Part shown: one piece after another, positions 13,878 to 16,665 of the stretch
Layout: every line of letters begins with the position of its first letter
How positions within the stretch are numbered: the first letter of the stretch is position 1
NCBI GenBank assembly: GCA_016292745.1
Contig: JAEDFO010000052.1
Coordinates: 1-16,665, forward strand
Origin: Muribaculaceae bacterium
Lineage (GTDB): Bacteria > Bacteroidota > Bacteroidia > Bacteroidales > Muribaculaceae
Reading direction: 5' to 3'
DNA: 16,665 nucleotides
Translations under genes and position numbers: made by a program
The notes under the pieces: model-generated
What the model was told of the DNA's origin: nothing
Databases searched by the model: none
What the model saw: the letters and a program-made list of their open reading frames with translations, nothing else

Positions 13878-15419
13878 ATGAACGATTTATTTAGTGTTGT
13901 TGATTGGTCGCGTGCGCAATTTGCCCTTACAGCAATGTACCATTGGCTGTTTGTGCCGCTCACGCTTGGCCTCTCGGTGATTGTGTCGATAATGGAGACA
14001 ATCTATTATCGTACCGGTAATGAGAAATGGCTCAAGATTACAAAGTTCTGGATGACTCTCTTCGGCATCAACTTTGCCGTTGGTGTGGCCACAGGAATTA
14101 TTCTCGAGTTTGAGTTTGGCACCAACTGGTCGAACTACAGCTGGTTTGTAGGCGACATTTTCGGTGCACCGTTGGCCATCGAGGGTTTGCTGGCATTCTT
14201 TATGGAGGCCACTTTCATTGCGGTGATGTTCTTCGGATGGGGCAAGGTGAGCAAGGGCTTTCACCTGGCTTCGTGCTGGCTCACTGCTCTGGGTACCACC
14301 ATTTCGGCTTTCTGGATTCTTGTGGCCAATTCGTGGATGCAGTATCCGGTGGGTATGGAATTCGATCCCGCACAGATGCGAAACGTAATGCAGAGTTTCT
14401 CGGAAGTAGCATTCAATCAGGTTGTAATCAATAAATTTCTCCACACCGTAATGAGTGGTTGGACTCTCTCAGCCCTCTTTGTGATCGGTGTCTCGGGATG
14501 GTTGCTTATGAAGAAACGCAATAATGGAATGGCAATCCTCAGCATAAAGGTGGCAGTGTGGTTTGGAATTGTCGGTATGCTTGCCACCATGGGATTCGGC
14601 GACGGATCGGCAAAGGTTGTTGCCAAGGTGCAGCCTATGAAACTTGCTGCCATGGAAGGCCTTTATGATGGCGGCAATGGCGTTGAGATTGTTGGTTTTG
14701 GAGTCCTAAATCCGGATAAGAATGTCAACACTCCCGAAGCCGACGATTTCCTTTTCAAGATTGCGATTCCTAAGGGACTCTCGTTTCTTGCTACCGGCGA
14801 CTTCGACGGTTATGTGCCGGGCATCAACGACCTTATCAATGGCACTTCTGGCTCGCAATCGTATCAGGAACGCATTATTTGCGGGAAGATGGCTCACGAG
14901 GCGTTGCGCCAGTATGATGCCGGATATGCTGCCAACGATACTGCATTGATGGCACGGGCCAAGAATGTGCTCGACGATAATTTCAGCAATTTCGGATATG
15001 GTTATTTCGATAAGCCTGAAGAGGTTGTGCCTAATGTGCCTATCACTTTCTATGCTTTCCATTTGATGGTGCTCATCGGAGGTTATCTGCTGGCTTTCCT
15101 CTTTGTGGTGGCTTTCCTGGTATATCGCACCGAAATAATGCAGAAATCGCGAATCCTGCAGTGGCTTGCCATTGCTGGCATTCCGTTGGTGTGGATTTGC
15201 AGCGAATGTGGCTGGATTACTGCCGAGGTTGGCCGTCAGCCTTGGATTATTGAGGGATTGATGCCAACCCGTGCTGCCGTATCGGCCATTTCGTCGGGTA
15301 GCGTGCAGTTCACCTTCTGGTTGTTTGCATTCATTTTCACCTCGTTGCTGATTGCCGAAATTAGCATCATGCTTCGTTACATTCACAAGAAATCATTAAT
15401 AGACATTGTAAATCAATAA
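13878..15419 (+). CDS. cydA: Cytochrome bd ubiquinol/menaquinol oxidase subunit I
   Basis: A 513-residue membrane subunit that holds the quinol site and hemes b558, b595 and d of the oxygen-reducing bd oxidase. Expected residues are present. H22 (MYHWLF) corresponds to E. coli H19 (high-spin heme), H189 (KFLHTVMSGW) to H186 and M397 (FHLMV) to M393 of heme b558. K255 and E260 in VQPMKLAAME match the Q-loop K252/E257. GRQPW follows in GWITAEVGRQPW. E. coli numbers are from memory. I use the ATG at 13878; a GTG at 13872 in the same frame would add two residues. CydB follows after 12 bases. The region after the Q-loop (about 265-380) is polar and periplasmic. In gut Bacteroidota this enzyme serves micro-aerobic respiration and oxygen removal. 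Confidence 0.97.
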   Translation: MNDLFSVVDWSRAQFALTAMYHWLFVPLTLGLSVIVSIMETIYYRTGNEKWLKITKFWMTLFGINFAVGVATGIILEFEFGTNWSNYSWFVGDIFGAPLAIEGLLAFFMEATFIAVMFFGWGKVSKGFHLASCWLTALGTTISAFWILVANSWMQYPVGMEFDPAQMRNVMQSFSEVAFNQVVINKFLHTVMSGWTLSALFVIGVSGWLLMKKRNNGMAILSIKVAVWFGIVGMLATMGFGDGSAKVVAKVQPMKLAAMEGLYDGGNGVEIVGFGVLNPDKNVNTPEADDFLFKIAIPKGLSFLATGDFDGYVPGINDLINGTSGSQSYQERIICGKMAHEALRQYDAGYAANDTALMARAKNVLDDNFSNFGYGYFDKPEEVVPNVPITFYAFHLMVLIGGYLLAFLFVVAFLVYRTEIMQKSRILQWLAIAGIPLVWICSECGWITAEVGRQPWIIEGLMPTRAAVSAISSGSVQFTFWLFAFIFTSLLIAEISIMLRYIHKKSLIDIVNQ

Positions 15420-15431
15420 TACGGTTTTGTT

Positions 15432-16577
15432 ATGATAGATTACGCATTTCTTCAATCATATTGGTGGGTGCTGGTGTCGATTCTCGGCGCACTGTTGGTT
15501 TTCCTGCTTTTTGTGCAGGGTGGTCAGACAATGATATGGCATGCCCGAAACGATTCTGAACGCTCTATGATGGTGAATTCCCTTGGACGAAAATGGGAAT
15601 ACACGTTCACCACTCTCGTAACTTTTGGCGGAGCTTTCTTCGCTTCATTCCCTCTGTTCTATTCCACCAGTTTTGGTGGGGCCTACTGGCTGTGGATGCT
15701 GATACTTTTCAGCTTTGTTCTGCAGGCTGTTTCGTATGAGTTCCGCTCGAAGCAGGGCAATGTGTTTGGCCGACGCACTTTCGACGCTTTCCTGTTTTTC
15801 AACGGCATTTTCGGATGTGTACTGCTTGGTGTGGCAGTAGCAATGTTTTTCTTTGGTGCCGATTTCCGTGTAGAGAAGCAGAACCTCCTCGTGGCAGCTT
15901 CGCCCACAATTTCCACATGGGCTCCTACTCACGGCCTCGAGGCCATTGCAAACTGGCGCAATCTGATGCTGGGTGTTGTGGTGCTATTCCTCGCTCGCAC
16001 TGCTGCTTCGCTCTATTTCATCAACAATATCAACGACGACAACATCTATGCTCATCAGCGCATGGCATTGGTGTTTAATGCCGGCATTTTTGTGGTGTTC
16101 TTCCTCGCTTTCGTGGCAGTTCTCCTCACAGCCAGCGGTTATCAGCTTGTCGATGGCACTGTGAATGAGTTTGAGGTGGTAAAATACAAATATCTGTATA
16201 ACCTGATCGACATGTGGTGGGCAGCCTTGCTGCTTGTTGTCGGAGTGTTGTTGGTGCTGTTTGCTGTGGTAAAGAGCATCGTTGTCGAAGGTTACCGCCG
16301 TGGCATCTGGTATTTCGGTGTTGGCGTGGTACTTGTAGTGCTCGTGCTGTTCTTCATAGCCGGTTTTAATGGCACACCATATTATCCTTCACGCCTCGAT
16401 CCTGCAAGTTCACTTACCATTTTCAATAGTTCGTCGAGCGAGTTCACTCTCCGCACCATGAGTGTGGTTTCGCTCATCATTCCTTTCGTACTTGCCTACA
16501 TTTTCTATGTATGGCGTTCGATGGACAAGAAAATGATTACCAAAGAGGAAATCGATTCAACCGACCATAAGTATTGA
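15432..16577 (+). CDS. cydB: Cytochrome bd oxidase subunit II
   Basis: A 381-residue integral membrane protein with eight or nine predicted helices, the usual length for the subunit that pairs with CydA. The first helix region LVFLLFVQGGQTM and the segment WEYTFTTLVTFGGAFFASFP (54-73) carry the family's conserved glycine-rich and aromatic pattern. The start ATG lies 12 bases after the cydA stop, so the two share one transcript with DUF4492. No cydD/cydC assembly transporter genes are in the window. The C-terminal tail MDKKMITKEEID is polar, followed by a hairpin terminator 32 bases after the stop. Confidence 0.96.
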   Translation: MIDYAFLQSYWWVLVSILGALLVFLLFVQGGQTMIWHARNDSERSMMVNSLGRKWEYTFTTLVTFGGAFFASFPLFYSTSFGGAYWLWMLILFSFVLQAVSYEFRSKQGNVFGRRTFDAFLFFNGIFGCVLLGVAVAMFFFGADFRVEKQNLLVAASPTISTWAPTHGLEAIANWRNLMLGVVVLFLARTAASLYFINNINDDNIYAHQRMALVFNAGIFVVFFLAFVAVLLTASGYQLVDGTVNEFEVVKYKYLYNLIDMWWAALLLVVGVLLVLFAVVKSIVVEGYRRGIWYFGVGVVLVVLVLFFIAGFNGTPYYPSRLDPASSLTIFNSSSSEFTLRTMSVVSLIIPFVLAYIFYVWRSMDKKMITKEEIDSTDHKY

Positions 16578-16600
16578 TTCCGTTCCATGTTTTTATAATT

Positions 16601-16640
16601 CAAAAAAATGAGGGCTTCCGAACCGGAGGCCCTCAACTGT
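16601..16640. terminator. Probable bidirectional terminator after cydB
   Basis: GAGGGCTTCCG (16610-16620) pairs with CGGAGGCCCTC (16624-16634) around a 3-base loop; a flanking T-A pair extends it to 12 bp. In plus-strand RNA the stem is complete with one G-U pair, but the following T-rich tract is poor. In minus-strand RNA there is one A-C mismatch, but a run of seven U follows (16608-16602). It therefore looks like an end for both cydAB and a convergent gene from the right. Confidence 0.75.
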
Positions 16641-16665
16641 TATTTTCCTGGCGCAATCAATGGGC

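Noticed and set aside
1..16665. CRISPR array, insertion sequence, tRNA gene or defence island
   Set aside because: No regularly spaced repeats, transposase motifs, cloverleaf-like segments or known defence domains were seen; all open space is taken by the listed genes.

Overview
The window looks like chromosomal core DNA of a member of the Bacteroidales (Bacteroidota), most like the Muribaculaceae or a relative. The evidence is a GH97 glycosidase of SusB type, a DUF4492-cydA-cydB cluster, seven promoter-like sites with the Bacteroidota -7 element TAnnTTTG (or TAnnTTCG), A/T-rich gene leaders without Shine-Dalgarno sequences, and moderate G+C. I cannot name a species. I see no rRNA or tRNA gene, insertion sequence, phage gene or CRISPR array. 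There is no gene-free stretch above 300 bases; the longest gap is 214 bases, before the sensor kinase.

Layout. (1) Bases 1-2140, plus strand: a secreted GH97 glycosidase with its own promoter and a strong terminator. (2) Bases 2162-3468, plus: a YigZ/IMPACT-family protein followed by a membrane-anchored protein of unknown function. (3) Bases 3494-6299, plus: ruvX, peptide deformylase and the ABC-F ribosome factor EttA, with an ATGA overlap between the first two and a terminator after ettA. (4) Bases 6393-8373, plus: a LytS-type sensor kinase and a LytTR response regulator that overlap by 29 bases, with a good promoter and a terminator. (5) Bases 8410-13546, minus: yhhQ (queuosine-precursor transporter) overlaps a HAD phosphatase. 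Then, behind its own promoter, comes purT followed by a TRIC/UPF0126 channel, GtrA and an ArnT-like GT-C membrane protein in a tight operon. (6) Bases 13571-16635, plus: DUF4492, cydA and cydB, the cytochrome bd oxidase, ending at a hairpin that probably also serves a convergent gene beyond the right edge.

Functionally the window is mostly housekeeping: alpha-glycoside breakdown in the envelope, translation (deformylation, EttA), DNA repair (RuvX), formate-dependent purine synthesis (PurT), uptake of a tRNA-modification precursor, and micro-aerobic respiration. I found no clear new defence or mobile system. The two most interesting spots are DUF4492, a one-helix protein encoded immediately before cydAB that may be an accessory subunit of the oxidase, and the purT-TRIC-gtrA-GT-C operon. 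The latter contains a GtrA flippase-like protein and a divergent membrane glycosyltransferase but lacks the GtrB enzyme that normally completes such a set.
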